Source of the DNA: Quisquiliibacterium sp.
GTDB taxonomy: Bacteria; Pseudomonadota; Gammaproteobacteria; Burkholderiales; Burkholderiaceae_E
Reading direction: 5' to 3'
Length of the DNA: 6,022 nt
NCBI GenBank assembly: GCA_023257915.1
Contig: JALRBB010000336.1
Coordinates: forward strand, 1-6,022
Below are positions 1 through 6,022 of the stretch, in pieces (positions within the stretch are counted from its first letter, which is position 1; each line of letters opens with the position of its first letter). The position numbers were made by a program, and so were the translations under genes. The notes under the pieces are model-generated. The model was not told the DNA's origin. It ran no database searches and worked only from the letters and a program-made list of their open reading frames with translations.

Positions 1-2
1 TG

Positions 3-155
3 AGCCAGGCGCAACTCGATCATGCGGCCAAGACCGCGGTGCTCGGTATGCCCGCCGACAAGGACGACTGTGCCGATCAGGTGCTCACCTTGTGCCGCAC
101 GAAGACGACAACCGGGCAGACGGTGGTCATCGACGCGGGCCGGGTGTTCCACTGA
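3..155 (+). CDS. SDR-family oxidoreductase, C-terminal fragment (5' end outside window)
   Basis: The frame is open from the left edge to a TGA at 153-155 and gives the last 50 residues of a protein. The end of the fragment, TGQTVVIDAGRVFH, matches the usual C-terminus of classical short-chain dehydrogenases/reductases (TGQ-x-hydrophobic-x-VDGGR), which forms the last beta strand and subunit interface. The preceding LGMPADKDDCADQV matches the helix region that in this family usually reads 'G-x-P-D-D-A'. These are cytosolic NAD(P)-dependent enzymes that interconvert hydroxyl and keto groups. The Rossmann glycine motif and the catalytic Ser-Tyr-Lys lie outside the window, so cofactor and substrate cannot be judged. 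It sits 55 nt upstream of the MDR gene on the same strand and is probably co-transcribed. It does not look like the C-terminus of BadH, the hydroxycyclohexanecarboxyl-CoA dehydrogenase, as I remember it. Confidence 0.8.
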   Translation, partial: SQAQLDHAAKTAVLGMPADKDDCADQVLTLCRTKTTTGQTVVIDAGRVFH

Positions 156-210
156 CGATGCGGTGCGCCCGGTTACCATCCTTGCTCCAAGTCCATCACG
201 GCTGACTCGC

Positions 211-1185
211 ATGCGCTGCTATCTGGGAACCTCGCTGGATTCACTCGATGCGTACTCGCTTGTTGATTTGCCCGAACCGGAGCCCGGTCCCGGCGAGGTC
301 CGGCTCAGGGTGCAGGCGGCGGCACTAGGCTTTGTTGACGGATTGCTAGCGCTCGGGCGTTACCAGGTGCGTCCCCCGGTTCCCTATGTGCCAGGCGGTG
401 AAATCGCCGGCGTCGTCGAAGCGCTCGGTGAGGGGGTGGAATCGATCGCACCGGGGGATCGGGTCGTCGCCTGGCGGCTGGGCGGCGGCATGGCCGAGCA
501 GGTGATCGTGCCGGTCGGCGATCTGCTACCGATCGATGCCGAGATGGATGCAGCGGTGGCCGCATCGATCCTGGTTGATTATCAGACCTCCCAGTACGCG
601 CTCGTTGACATCGGGCGCATTCGTGCAGACGACACGGTGCTGGTGCTCGGCGCCGCCGGCGGGGTTGGCTCAGCGGCGGTGCAGATGGCCGCGCGGGTGG
701 GCGCGCGGGTGATTGCGGCTGCCTCAAGCGGTCTGAAGCGTGATCTCGCAATGTCACTCGGTGCGCATGCTGCGATCGACAGCTCACGTGCCGACTGGCG
801 CGACGAATTAAAGCGGATCGTTCCAGGTGGACTGGTTGATCTTGTGTTCGATCCGCTGGGCGGAGATTTCACCGAACCGGCGTTTCGTTCGCTGGCCAAG
901 GAGGGCCGACACCTGGTCGTGGGCTTTGCGGCGGGTCGAATTCCGTCCTTACCGGTGAATCTGGCCTTGCTCAAGAATGCGGCTTTGCTCGGCGTTGACT
1001 TCCGGCACTTTCGCAATGCACATCCGCAGCAAGCCGAACACAACCGGCGCGGCGTCTATCGCATGGTCGCGCAAGGCTATCTGAAGCCACCAGCTCTGGT
1101 GCGCTTTCCCCTTGAGCAGGCACGAGACGCGCTTGCGGCCACGATGACGCGCGCGCGTCTTGGTAAGGTGGTCATCGAGCCCTGA
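211..1185 (+). CDS. Zinc-free MDR enzyme, NADPH:quinone oxidoreductase family
   Basis: This 324-residue protein is a cytosolic NAD(P)H-dependent medium-chain reductase of the quinone oxidoreductase/enone reductase branch. Its length is typical. The N-terminal GroES-like domain (about 1-120) carries PEPGPGEV (23-30), PGGEIAGVV (61-69) and PGDRVVAW (81-88). The Rossmann domain has the dinucleotide motif GAAGGVG (147-153) and then FDPLGG (213-218), as in QOR-like proteins. The Cys and His ligands of zinc alcohol dehydrogenases are absent. The ATG at 211 is chosen because it starts the conserved N-terminal strand. The frame stays open upstream to 22, with a GTG at 163, but that region overlaps the preceding SDR gene and reads as non-family residues. 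No convincing Shine-Dalgarno site precedes 211, so translation may depend partly on the upstream gene. The family reduces quinones, 2-alkenals, enones or enoyl-CoAs. Beside ring-degrading enzymes an enone substrate is attractive but unproven. Confidence 0.9.
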   Translation: MRCYLGTSLDSLDAYSLVDLPEPEPGPGEVRLRVQAAALGFVDGLLALGRYQVRPPVPYVPGGEIAGVVEALGEGVESIAPGDRVVAWRLGGGMAEQVIVPVGDLLPIDAEMDAAVAASILVDYQTSQYALVDIGRIRADDTVLVLGAAGGVGSAAVQMAARVGARVIAAASSGLKRDLAMSLGAHAAIDSSRADWRDELKRIVPGGLVDLVFDPLGGDFTEPAFRSLAKEGRHLVVGFAAGRIPSLPVNLALLKNAALLGVDFRHFRNAHPQQAEHNRRGVYRMVAQGYLKPPALVRFPLEQARDALAATMTRARLGKVVIEP

Positions 1186-1226
1186 CCGAATTCGGCTGGC
1201 AGACTCTGACCGAAATGTCGTTTTCG

Positions 1227-1231
1227 AAGGA
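1227..1231 (+). promoter_or_regulatory. Ribosome binding site of the KstD-like gene
   Basis: AAGGA lies 8 nt before the ATG at 1240 and supports that start over the more internal methionines. It lies in the 54-nt gap after the MDR gene, where I see no promoter or terminator, which fits co-transcription. Confidence 0.65.
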
Positions 1232-1239
1232 TCGAACCG

Positions 1240-2982
1240 ATGCAAAGCAAGCAGGAATGGGATCAGGAGGTCGACCTGGTCGTGCTCGGAGCCGGGCCGG
1301 CCGGGATGACCGCTGCGCTGGTCGCCGCAAGCCTCGGGCTGCGGCCGCTGCTGATCGAAAAGACCGAGCAGGTCGGCGGAACCGGTGCGACCTCGGCCGG
1401 CACGATCTGGATTCCGGGCAACCGGCCCAGTCGGGATGCCGGCTTCAAGGACAGCGAGCGCGAAGGCGCGGTTTATATGGACGCGCTAATCGGCGCTCCG
1501 GACAGTGCCGGCTTGCGCGCAGCCTACCTGAGCTCAGGTCCGGAGATGGTCGACTACCTGCATACGCACAGCGAGGTGCGCTTTTTGCCTAGCGGCAAGC
1601 ATCCTGACTATCGCGATCTGCCCGGTTCGGCGGTTTTCGGCCGGGCGCTCTATCCGCAGATGTTCGATGCAAGGCAGCTCGGCGCGGATTTCGAACGGGT
1701 TCGCCCGCCGATTCCCGAGTTCCTGCTGTTCGGCGGCATGATGGCCGGCAAGGTGGACATTCCACATCTGGTCGGACGTTTTCGCAGCTGGCGCAATTTC
1801 AGTCACACCGCCAGGCTGGTGCTGCGCTATCTGACCGACAGATTGCGCTATTCGCGTGGCACCAGACTGGTGATGGGTAACGCATTGATCGCCCGCTTAT
1901 ACCTGAGCCTGCGCAAGCGGGAGGTGCCGGTACTGTTCGATGCCTGCGTCACCGAGCTGGTCATGGATGCTGGCCGGGTGAGCGGAGTGCTGGTGCAATC
2001 GCAAGGAAAAACCTTGCGGGTTGCGGCGCACAAGGGCGTGTTTCTGGCCACAGGCGGCTTTGGACGCGATCCGCAGCTGCGTCAAAAGCTGATGCCACAG
2101 CCGCTTGCACCCTATTCGATCGCCGCTCCCGGCAACACCGGGGACGGTATCCGGCTCGGCCTGCAGGCGGGTGCGAGGCTGGATGAAGACGGGCAGGGGC
2201 CTGGCGCATTCTGGTCGCCGGTGTCGGTCACGCAACGCAAGGACGGCAGTCAGGGGCTGTATCCGCATCTGCTCCTTGATCGGGCCAAACCGGGTCTGAT
2301 CGCGGTCAATTCGGCCGGTAAGCGATTCGTCAACGAGGCCTGTTCATACCATGACTTCGTGCTTGCGATGTACGCGTCGCATCAGAAGGTCCCGACGATG
2401 CCGGCGTATCTGATCTGCGAGGCCGGTTTCGTCACGAAGTACGGCCTGGGCAATGTGTATCCAGGCACAACCGATCTTGGGCCGGCCGAGGAAAGCGGAT
2501 ATCTGGTCACGGCGCAGACGATCTCGCAGCTTGCCGAAACCCTGGGTATCGACCAGAAGGCGCTGTCCGATACCGTCGAGCGCTACAACGCACTGGCGCG
2601 CGACGGCAAGGACCTCGACTTTGGCAAGGGGGACTCGGAGCTGAACCGTTTCAACGGTGATCCAGATCATGGCCCCAATCCCTGCCTTGCGCCGATCGAG
2701 ACCGGTCCGTTCGTTGCACTGGCGCTCTGGCCGGCTGAAATTGGTACCAGTGCCGGGCTGCAGACCAATCTTGACGCGCAATTGCTCGATGCGAATGGCA
2801 ATGTGATCGAAGGGCTGTACGCGATCGGCAACGACATGGCTTCGATCATGGCCGGCACTTATCCCGGGCCGGGTACGACGATCGGTCCGGCGATGACCTT
2901 CGCATACCGGGCTGTGATGCATGCAGCCGGCAAGCCGGTTCCGGTCAGGCAAGTTGGCGAGGATGCGCCCGGCGGGATGTGA
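1240..2982 (+). CDS. FAD-dependent ring dehydrogenase, 3-ketosteroid-delta-1-dehydrogenase-like
   Basis: This 580-residue flavoprotein of the FAD_binding_2 (fumarate reductase/KstD) family probably desaturates a carbon-carbon bond next to a ring ketone, passing electrons to a quinone or other acceptor. It has the FAD motif GAGPAGM (17-23), the ribose-binding Glu40, GGTGATSAGTIWIPGN (46-61), a second FAD-domain element TGGFGRD (271-277), NEACSY (365-370), and YAIGNDMASIMAGTYPGPGTT from 527 to the start of the last helix. In Rhodococcus KSTD1 the key residues are Tyr119, Tyr318, Tyr487 and Gly491. By motif, Tyr541 and Gly545 match the last two, Tyr370 probably matches Tyr318, and Tyr124 in HPDY is the candidate for Tyr119. 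The length is at the upper end for KstD (about 510-570). No signal peptide or membrane segment is visible. An AAGGA site 8 nt upstream supports the start. Alternatives are a 3-oxosteroid delta-4 dehydrogenase or a desaturase of a simpler cyclic ketone acid. The family call is firm and the substrate is open. Confidence 0.88.
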   Translation: MQSKQEWDQEVDLVVLGAGPAGMTAALVAASLGLRPLLIEKTEQVGGTGATSAGTIWIPGNRPSRDAGFKDSEREGAVYMDALIGAPDSAGLRAAYLSSGPEMVDYLHTHSEVRFLPSGKHPDYRDLPGSAVFGRALYPQMFDARQLGADFERVRPPIPEFLLFGGMMAGKVDIPHLVGRFRSWRNFSHTARLVLRYLTDRLRYSRGTRLVMGNALIARLYLSLRKREVPVLFDACVTELVMDAGRVSGVLVQSQGKTLRVAAHKGVFLATGGFGRDPQLRQKLMPQPLAPYSIAAPGNTGDGIRLGLQAGARLDEDGQGPGAFWSPVSVTQRKDGSQGLYPHLLLDRAKPGLIAVNSAGKRFVNEACSYHDFVLAMYASHQKVPTMPAYLICEAGFVTKYGLGNVYPGTTDLGPAEESGYLVTAQTISQLAETLGIDQKALSDTVERYNALARDGKDLDFGKGDSELNRFNGDPDHGPNPCLAPIETGPFVALALWPAEIGTSAGLQTNLDAQLLDANGNVIEGLYAIGNDMASIMAGTYPGPGTTIGPAMTFAYRAVMHAAGKPVPVRQVGEDAPGGM

Positions 2983-3011
2983 TCGCCAGGTTCAGATTTC
3001 GGGGCGGGCCG

Positions 3012-3035
3012 GACACCTGCTTTGCATCAGGTGTC
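3012..3035. terminator. Hairpin in convergent gap, possible bidirectional terminator
   Basis: The arms GACACCTG (3012-3019) and CAGGTGTC (3028-3035) pair perfectly over 8 bp around an 8-nt loop. It sits in the 60-nt gap between the ends of the KstD-like gene (2982) and aliA (3043), which is where a shared terminator is expected. Neither strand has a good T-tract after the stem, so it is weak as an intrinsic terminator and might instead protect 3' ends. A smaller inverted repeat, GCCT/AGGC (3037-3040 and 3045-3048), overlaps the aliA stop codon. Confidence 0.5.
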
Positions 3036-3042
3036 TGCCTCG

Positions 3043-4677
3043 CTAGGCCTTGAGCATTTCCCTGAGCTTGAATTTCTGAATTTTTCCCGAAGGCGTCGAA
3101 GGCATTGCATCGAGTACTTCGATGCGCTCTGGCACGTACTGCAGCGCGACTTTTTGCTCCTTGAGGTAGCGTACGAGCTCGGGAAGGTCGATCTGCTGGC
3201 CTGGCTTGGGCACGATGACCGCGCAGGCCCGCTCGCCAAGCCGCTCGTCCGGGTAAGCGACGATGGCGACCTGGGCGACTGCCGGGTGCCGATACAACAG
3301 CGATTCGATCTCCACGACCGGAATGTTCTCGCCACCGCGAATGATCACGTCCTTGCTGCGACCGGTGATGCGGACATAGCCGCGATCATCGAGTCGGGCC
3401 AGATCGCCGGTGTCAAACCAGCCATCCGGGTCGGTGTTGTTCCACTGCGGGCGTTTCAGGTAGCCGCCGAAATTCGAGCAGGCGCGAACCAGAAGTCTTC
3501 CGGGAGTGCCGGTGGGCAGTGCCGTGCCGTCATGATCAGCGATCTTCAGCTCGACCCCTGCCAAGGGCAGTCCGTCGGTGGTGAATGCCCGCTCATCGTC
3601 ATCATCGAGCCGGATCAGTGTCACGGCACCGTTTTCACTCATCCCCCACGCGGATACGATCTTGGTGCCAAGCACCGCCCGCGCCTGTTCGACCAGCGGG
3701 CCGGGAATCGGGGCGCCCGCGCACAGGAAGGTCTTGAGGCTTGCCACCGGCGTCGAGCCTTCCGAGACCGCGCGGGTCAGATCGGTCAGGAACGGGGTGG
3801 ATGCCATCGTGAACGTCGCCTTCTCGGCATTGATGTTCTGCACCGCTCGGGACGGCTCCCAGATATCTTGCAGCACCGCGCGCGCATTGAGCATGATCGG
3901 CATCATCAACCCATACATGAAGCCGGTCTGGTGTGCCATCGGCGAGGCCATCAGGATCACGTCGTCGGCATCGAGAGCCAGGCGTTCGGCGTAGGGGATG
4001 ATATTGGCCATCAAGGTGTTAGCAGAGTGCATCACGCCCTTGGGCTCACCGGTTGTGCCCGAGGTGTAGATCAGCTGTGTGATGTCATCCGGACCCGGGC
4101 GATTATCCGAGAGGATTCTGGCTGCGTCGGGCTCCTGCTCCCAGGCCGGCGCGCTGAGTCGCGCCTCAAAGCTGTTGGGGCCATCGCCGTCGACGATCAC
4201 CACATGCTCGAGATCGGGCAGATTCCCGCGAATGCCGTCAATCATCGCTTCATAGTCGAAGCCGCGAAACACCTTGGGGGCGATCAGCACTTTGGCCTCG
4301 CCATGCTTGAGCATGAAATTCAGTTCACGCTCGCGGAAAATGTGCATCAACGGATTGATGACCGCGCCGATTCGTGAGCAGGCCAGGTAGGTCAGCGTGA
4401 ACTGCCACCAGTTGGGAAGCTGACAGGCGACTACGTCATTGCGTCGCACGCCGAGTCGATTCAGGCCAACGGCGATCCGATCGGCAAGCTGAGCCATTTC
4501 GCGATAAGTGAAGCGTCGCGTGCTACCGGTCTCGATGCGGGTTTCGGTCAGACCGATGCGATCCGGAAATTTGTCGACACAGGCCTGCAGATCATCATTG
4601 ATCGTTCGGTCTTTCCAGAGCCCTTGCGCAATCATCTCGGCGCGGCGTGCTGGCAATAAAACAGCATCGAAATCCAT
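3043..4677 (-). CDS. aliA: Acyl-CoA synthetase, cyclohexanecarboxylate-CoA ligase-like
   Basis: This is a 544-residue ANL-superfamily AMP-forming ligase that activates a carboxylic acid with ATP and CoA to its acyl-CoA. All core motifs are present: the P-loop YTSGTTGEPKG (204-214), WGMSENG (344-350), DGWFDTGDLA (418-427), the hinge region GRSKDVIIRGGENI (439-452), and the C-terminal PSTPSGKIQK with the adenylation lysine at 532. The N-terminus, with RRAEMIAQGLW and RTINDDL, resembles AliA of Rhodopseudomonas as I recall it, and the neighbouring aliB supports this. The start is firm because AGGAG ends 6 nt before the ATG. The gene lies 100 nt downstream of aliB on the same strand. By family and context it would make the CoA thioester that AliB oxidises. 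Related medium-chain or other ring-acid CoA ligases are hard to exclude by eye, so the ligase call is near certain and cyclohexanecarboxylate as substrate is probable rather than proven. Confidence 0.88.
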   Translation of the reverse strand: MDFDAVLLPARRAEMIAQGLWKDRTINDDLQACVDKFPDRIGLTETRIETGSTRRFTYREMAQLADRIAVGLNRLGVRRNDVVACQLPNWWQFTLTYLACSRIGAVINPLMHIFRERELNFMLKHGEAKVLIAPKVFRGFDYEAMIDGIRGNLPDLEHVVIVDGDGPNSFEARLSAPAWEQEPDAARILSDNRPGPDDITQLIYTSGTTGEPKGVMHSANTLMANIIPYAERLALDADDVILMASPMAHQTGFMYGLMMPIMLNARAVLQDIWEPSRAVQNINAEKATFTMASTPFLTDLTRAVSEGSTPVASLKTFLCAGAPIPGPLVEQARAVLGTKIVSAWGMSENGAVTLIRLDDDDERAFTTDGLPLAGVELKIADHDGTALPTGTPGRLLVRACSNFGGYLKRPQWNNTDPDGWFDTGDLARLDDRGYVRITGRSKDVIIRGGENIPVVEIESLLYRHPAVAQVAIVAYPDERLGERACAVIVPKPGQQIDLPELVRYLKEQKVALQYVPERIEVLDAMPSTPSGKIQKFKLREMLKA

Positions 4678-4683
4678 CGTCGT

Positions 4684-4688
4684 CTCCT
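4684..4688 (-). promoter_or_regulatory. Ribosome binding site of aliA
   Basis: On the minus strand AGGAG is followed by 6 nt and then the ATG at 4677, a near-ideal spacing. Just upstream, GGGC and GCCC (4691-4694 and 4701-4704) can form a small 4-bp hairpin with a 6-nt loop that would leave the site exposed. Confidence 0.75.
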
Positions 4689-4769
4689 GAGGGCTCTTCG
4701 GCCCGTGATTATTCTGTGGTTTGCGCTGGGGGCGTTAGGTGTTGCGGGGGCGGGCGCTGGGTGTGGTTG

Positions 4770-4785
4770 CGAACTGATCAGTTCG
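4770..4785. repeat. Perfect 16-bp palindrome over the aliB stop codon
   Basis: CGAACTGATCAGTTCG is its own reverse complement without mismatch or spacer. It begins inside the penultimate codons of aliB, contains the TGA stop (minus strand, 4780-4778), and extends 8 nt into the aliB-aliA gap. It has no following T-tract, so it is not a classical terminator. It could be a dimeric-protein operator, an mRNA processing or stability hairpin between the two genes, or chance. Confidence 0.6.
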
Positions 4786-5929
4786 GGACAAACTTTCGCC
4801 CGGCCCGGGTTCTTGCAATGATGGTTTTCATGATCTGTGCAGTTCCGTCCCCGATCTGGAAGCCGAGTACATCGCGCAAGCGCTGCTCCATCGGGCCGCG
4901 ATCGTAGCCTCCGTGCCCAAAGCACAGCAGGCACTGATGGATCACGTCGTACGACAACTTTGGTCCCCACCACTTGGCCATGCCGGCTTCTGCGCTATGC
5001 GGCAGTCCGTGATCCTTCAGCCACAAGGTTTGCAGGCATAGCAGCCGTGCTGCCTCCACCTGGGTGTCGAGTTCGGCCAGCGGGTGCGTGACGCCCTGAA
5101 AGTGCGACAGTGGCCGATCGAACGCCTGCCGCTGCGTGATGTACTGCCAGGTTTCTTCGAGCGAGACTCGGGCGACCGCCAGCACTTGCAGTCCGATCAG
5201 CGCGCGTGAAAAGTCGAAGCCCTGCATGACCTGGACGAAACCTTTGTTCTCTTCGCCGAGTCGGTGGTCGACCGGAACGCGCACGTTTTCGAAGAACAAT
5301 GAGCCTCGACCGATGGCTCGCTGGCCGTGACAGTCGAAGCGCGTTCGGGTGATGCCCGGCGTGTCCATCGGAACCAGAACTGCTGTGACACCGTGCGCTC
5401 CGGACTCGACGCTACCGGTGCGACCGAAGATGACCGCCGCATCGCACTGGTCGGCTGCCGAGATCGACGTTTTCTCGCCATTGAGCACATACTCGTCACC
5501 GACTCGATCGATCCGCAGGCGCAGGTTTGCAGCATCTGAGCCTCCCCGGGGTTCGGTGAGTCCGATGGCAAACAGTGCCTCGCCAGCGATCAGGCGTCGT
5601 AGCCACGGGGCAACCACGTCGGGACAGCCATGCTGCGCAAGGATTTGGCCATTGAGCGAGGCCAGAAGATTGATGTATGAGATGCTCAGGTCCGCGCGCG
5701 CAATCTCTTCATGGATTACGCCCGCAGCGAGTGAACCCAGCCCAAGGCCGCCGAAGCGCTCCGGCAGCTCGGGTGCGATGAACCCGAGTGTGCCCATTTC
5801 GTGCATCAAGTCGCGCTCAAGCTCGCGAGTCTGGTCCCGTAACTGGAAACCCGGTGCGACGCGCTCGGCGGCGAAGCGGGCCGCCTGTTCGGCCAGTGCG
5901 CGTAAATCTTCGTCCAGGTACGGGTTCAT
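4778..5929 (-). CDS. aliB: Acyl-CoA dehydrogenase, cyclohexanecarboxyl-CoA dehydrogenase-like
   Basis: This 383-residue FAD enzyme of the acyl-CoA dehydrogenase family would introduce an alpha,beta double bond into an acyl-CoA and pass electrons to electron-transfer flavoprotein. The all-alpha N-terminal domain spans about 1-118. The middle beta domain begins with the signature AIGLTEPRGGSD (121-132), followed by GEKTSISAADQCDAAV (151-166) and IGRGSLFFENVRVP (206-219). The C-terminal helical domain ends with the FAD/dimer stretch HGGYDRGPMEQRLRDVLG (339-356) and IGDGTAQIMKTIIAR. The last motif has Asp361 where most family members have the catalytic Glu (EGT). The set resembles AliB of cyclohexanecarboxylate degradation, and the adjacent ligase agrees. 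A GGAG site 8 nt before the ATG sets the start; the ATG four bases upstream is out of frame. It is the first gene of the leftward unit, with aliA 100 nt downstream. Another cyclic or branched acyl-CoA remains possible as substrate. Confidence 0.88.
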   Translation of the reverse strand: MNPYLDEDLRALAEQAARFAAERVAPGFQLRDQTRELERDLMHEMGTLGFIAPELPERFGGLGLGSLAAGVIHEEIARADLSISYINLLASLNGQILAQHGCPDVVAPWLRRLIAGEALFAIGLTEPRGGSDAANLRLRIDRVGDEYVLNGEKTSISAADQCDAAVIFGRTGSVESGAHGVTAVLVPMDTPGITRTRFDCHGQRAIGRGSLFFENVRVPVDHRLGEENKGFVQVMQGFDFSRALIGLQVLAVARVSLEETWQYITQRQAFDRPLSHFQGVTHPLAELDTQVEAARLLCLQTLWLKDHGLPHSAEAGMAKWWGPKLSYDVIHQCLLCFGHGGYDRGPMEQRLRDVLGFQIGDGTAQIMKTIIARTRAGRKFVPN

Positions 5930-5937
5930 CCATAACG

Positions 5938-5941
5938 CTCC
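5938..5941 (-). promoter_or_regulatory. Ribosome binding site of aliB
   Basis: On the minus strand GGAG lies 8 nt before the ATG at 5929. It supports that codon over the overlapping out-of-frame ATG four bases upstream. Confidence 0.65.
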
Positions 5942-5971
5942 GGTTCAATGCTCGCCAAGAAGTGCAGGGCG

Positions 5972-6022
5972 TTGCTTTTGACATGATTTATGGGACAACA
6001 TACTGACATAAAAATTGATATT
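5972..6022. promoter_or_regulatory. AT-rich intergenic region, likely promoter/operator region of the aliB-aliA unit
   Basis: GC content drops to about 27 percent over these 51 nt, against GC-rich coding sequence to the left, which fits a promoter region. TGACAT occurs twice in direct orientation (5979-5984 and 6004-6009), 25 nt apart. Between them TATG and CATA (5990-5993 and 6000-6003) form a short inverted repeat with a 6-nt spacer. TTGACA at 5978-5983 could be a -35 box for a rightward gene beyond the window, but the matching -10 position (6001-6006) is poor. I see no convincing paired -35/-10 for the leftward unit, so the exact promoter is not called. The region may be divergent and hold a regulator's site. 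Confidence 0.4.

Noticed and set aside
22..210. N-terminal extension of the MDR gene to an ATG at 22.
   Set aside because: It overlaps the SDR C-terminus in another frame and gives a Cys/Arg/Pro-rich stretch unlike the family; the normal N-terminus begins at 211.
305..787. Minus-strand frames within the MDR gene.
   Set aside because: Arg/Pro-rich shadow translations with no motif, no ribosome binding site and full overlap with a good gene.
3022..4377. Long open frame (451 codons) on the plus strand opposite aliA.
   Set aside because: It lies wholly antisense to a gene with all ligase motifs, and its translation is rich in His, Arg and Gly with no family motif. Long antisense frames are expected in GC-rich genes.
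4632..4973. Minus-strand frame spanning the aliB 3' end and the aliB-aliA gap, considered as a small gene.
   Set aside because: It overlaps aliB and the aliA start in a different frame, has no visible ribosome binding site and a low-complexity Arg/Pro-rich composition.
5349..5981. Open frame of 210 codons on the plus strand opposite aliB.
   Set aside because: The translation is Ser/Arg/Pro-rich without recognisable motifs and mirrors a clear acyl-CoA dehydrogenase.
5978..6006. Rightward promoter with TTGACA at 5978-5983.
   Set aside because: The -35 box is perfect, but the hexamer after a 17-nt spacer (TACTGA) matches TATAAT poorly and no downstream gene is visible in the window.

Overview
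The window comes from a GC-rich bacterial chromosome or large plasmid. Dense coding, good Shine-Dalgarno sites and the protein families point to a proteobacterium, probably beta- or gammaproteobacterial, though phylum is an inference from style rather than from a marker gene. It holds five protein-coding genes, one of them cut by the left edge, in two convergent transcription units. I found no tRNA, rRNA, CRISPR array, insertion sequence or phage gene.

Left, rightward unit (3-2982): the last 50 codons of a short-chain dehydrogenase/reductase; a complete zinc-free quinone-oxidoreductase-like MDR enzyme (211-1185); and a 580-residue FAD enzyme of the 3-ketosteroid-delta-1-dehydrogenase type (1240-2982). 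The gaps are 55 and 54 nt, so one transcript is plausible. The two units meet at a 60-nt convergent gap with an 8-bp hairpin (3012-3035) that may end both transcripts.

Right, leftward unit (5929-3043): aliB, an acyl-CoA dehydrogenase resembling cyclohexanecarboxyl-CoA dehydrogenase, then after 100 nt aliA, a CoA ligase resembling cyclohexanecarboxylate-CoA ligase. Both have clear ribosome binding sites. The right edge (about 5972-6022) is a sharply AT-rich intergenic region that probably carries the aliB promoter.

Together the genes look like part of a catabolic island for saturated or partly saturated ring acids (alicyclic acids, or steroid or terpenoid side products). AliA would activate a ring carboxylate to its CoA thioester and AliB would introduce the first alpha,beta double bond. 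The SDR, MDR and KstD-like enzymes fit hydroxyl-to-ketone oxidation, enone chemistry and desaturation next to a ring ketone. The actual substrate cannot be read from the sequence. The most notable details are the pairing of a KstD-like ring desaturase with AliA/AliB, an aspartate at the position where acyl-CoA dehydrogenases usually carry the catalytic glutamate, and a perfect 16-bp palindrome centred on the aliB stop codon.
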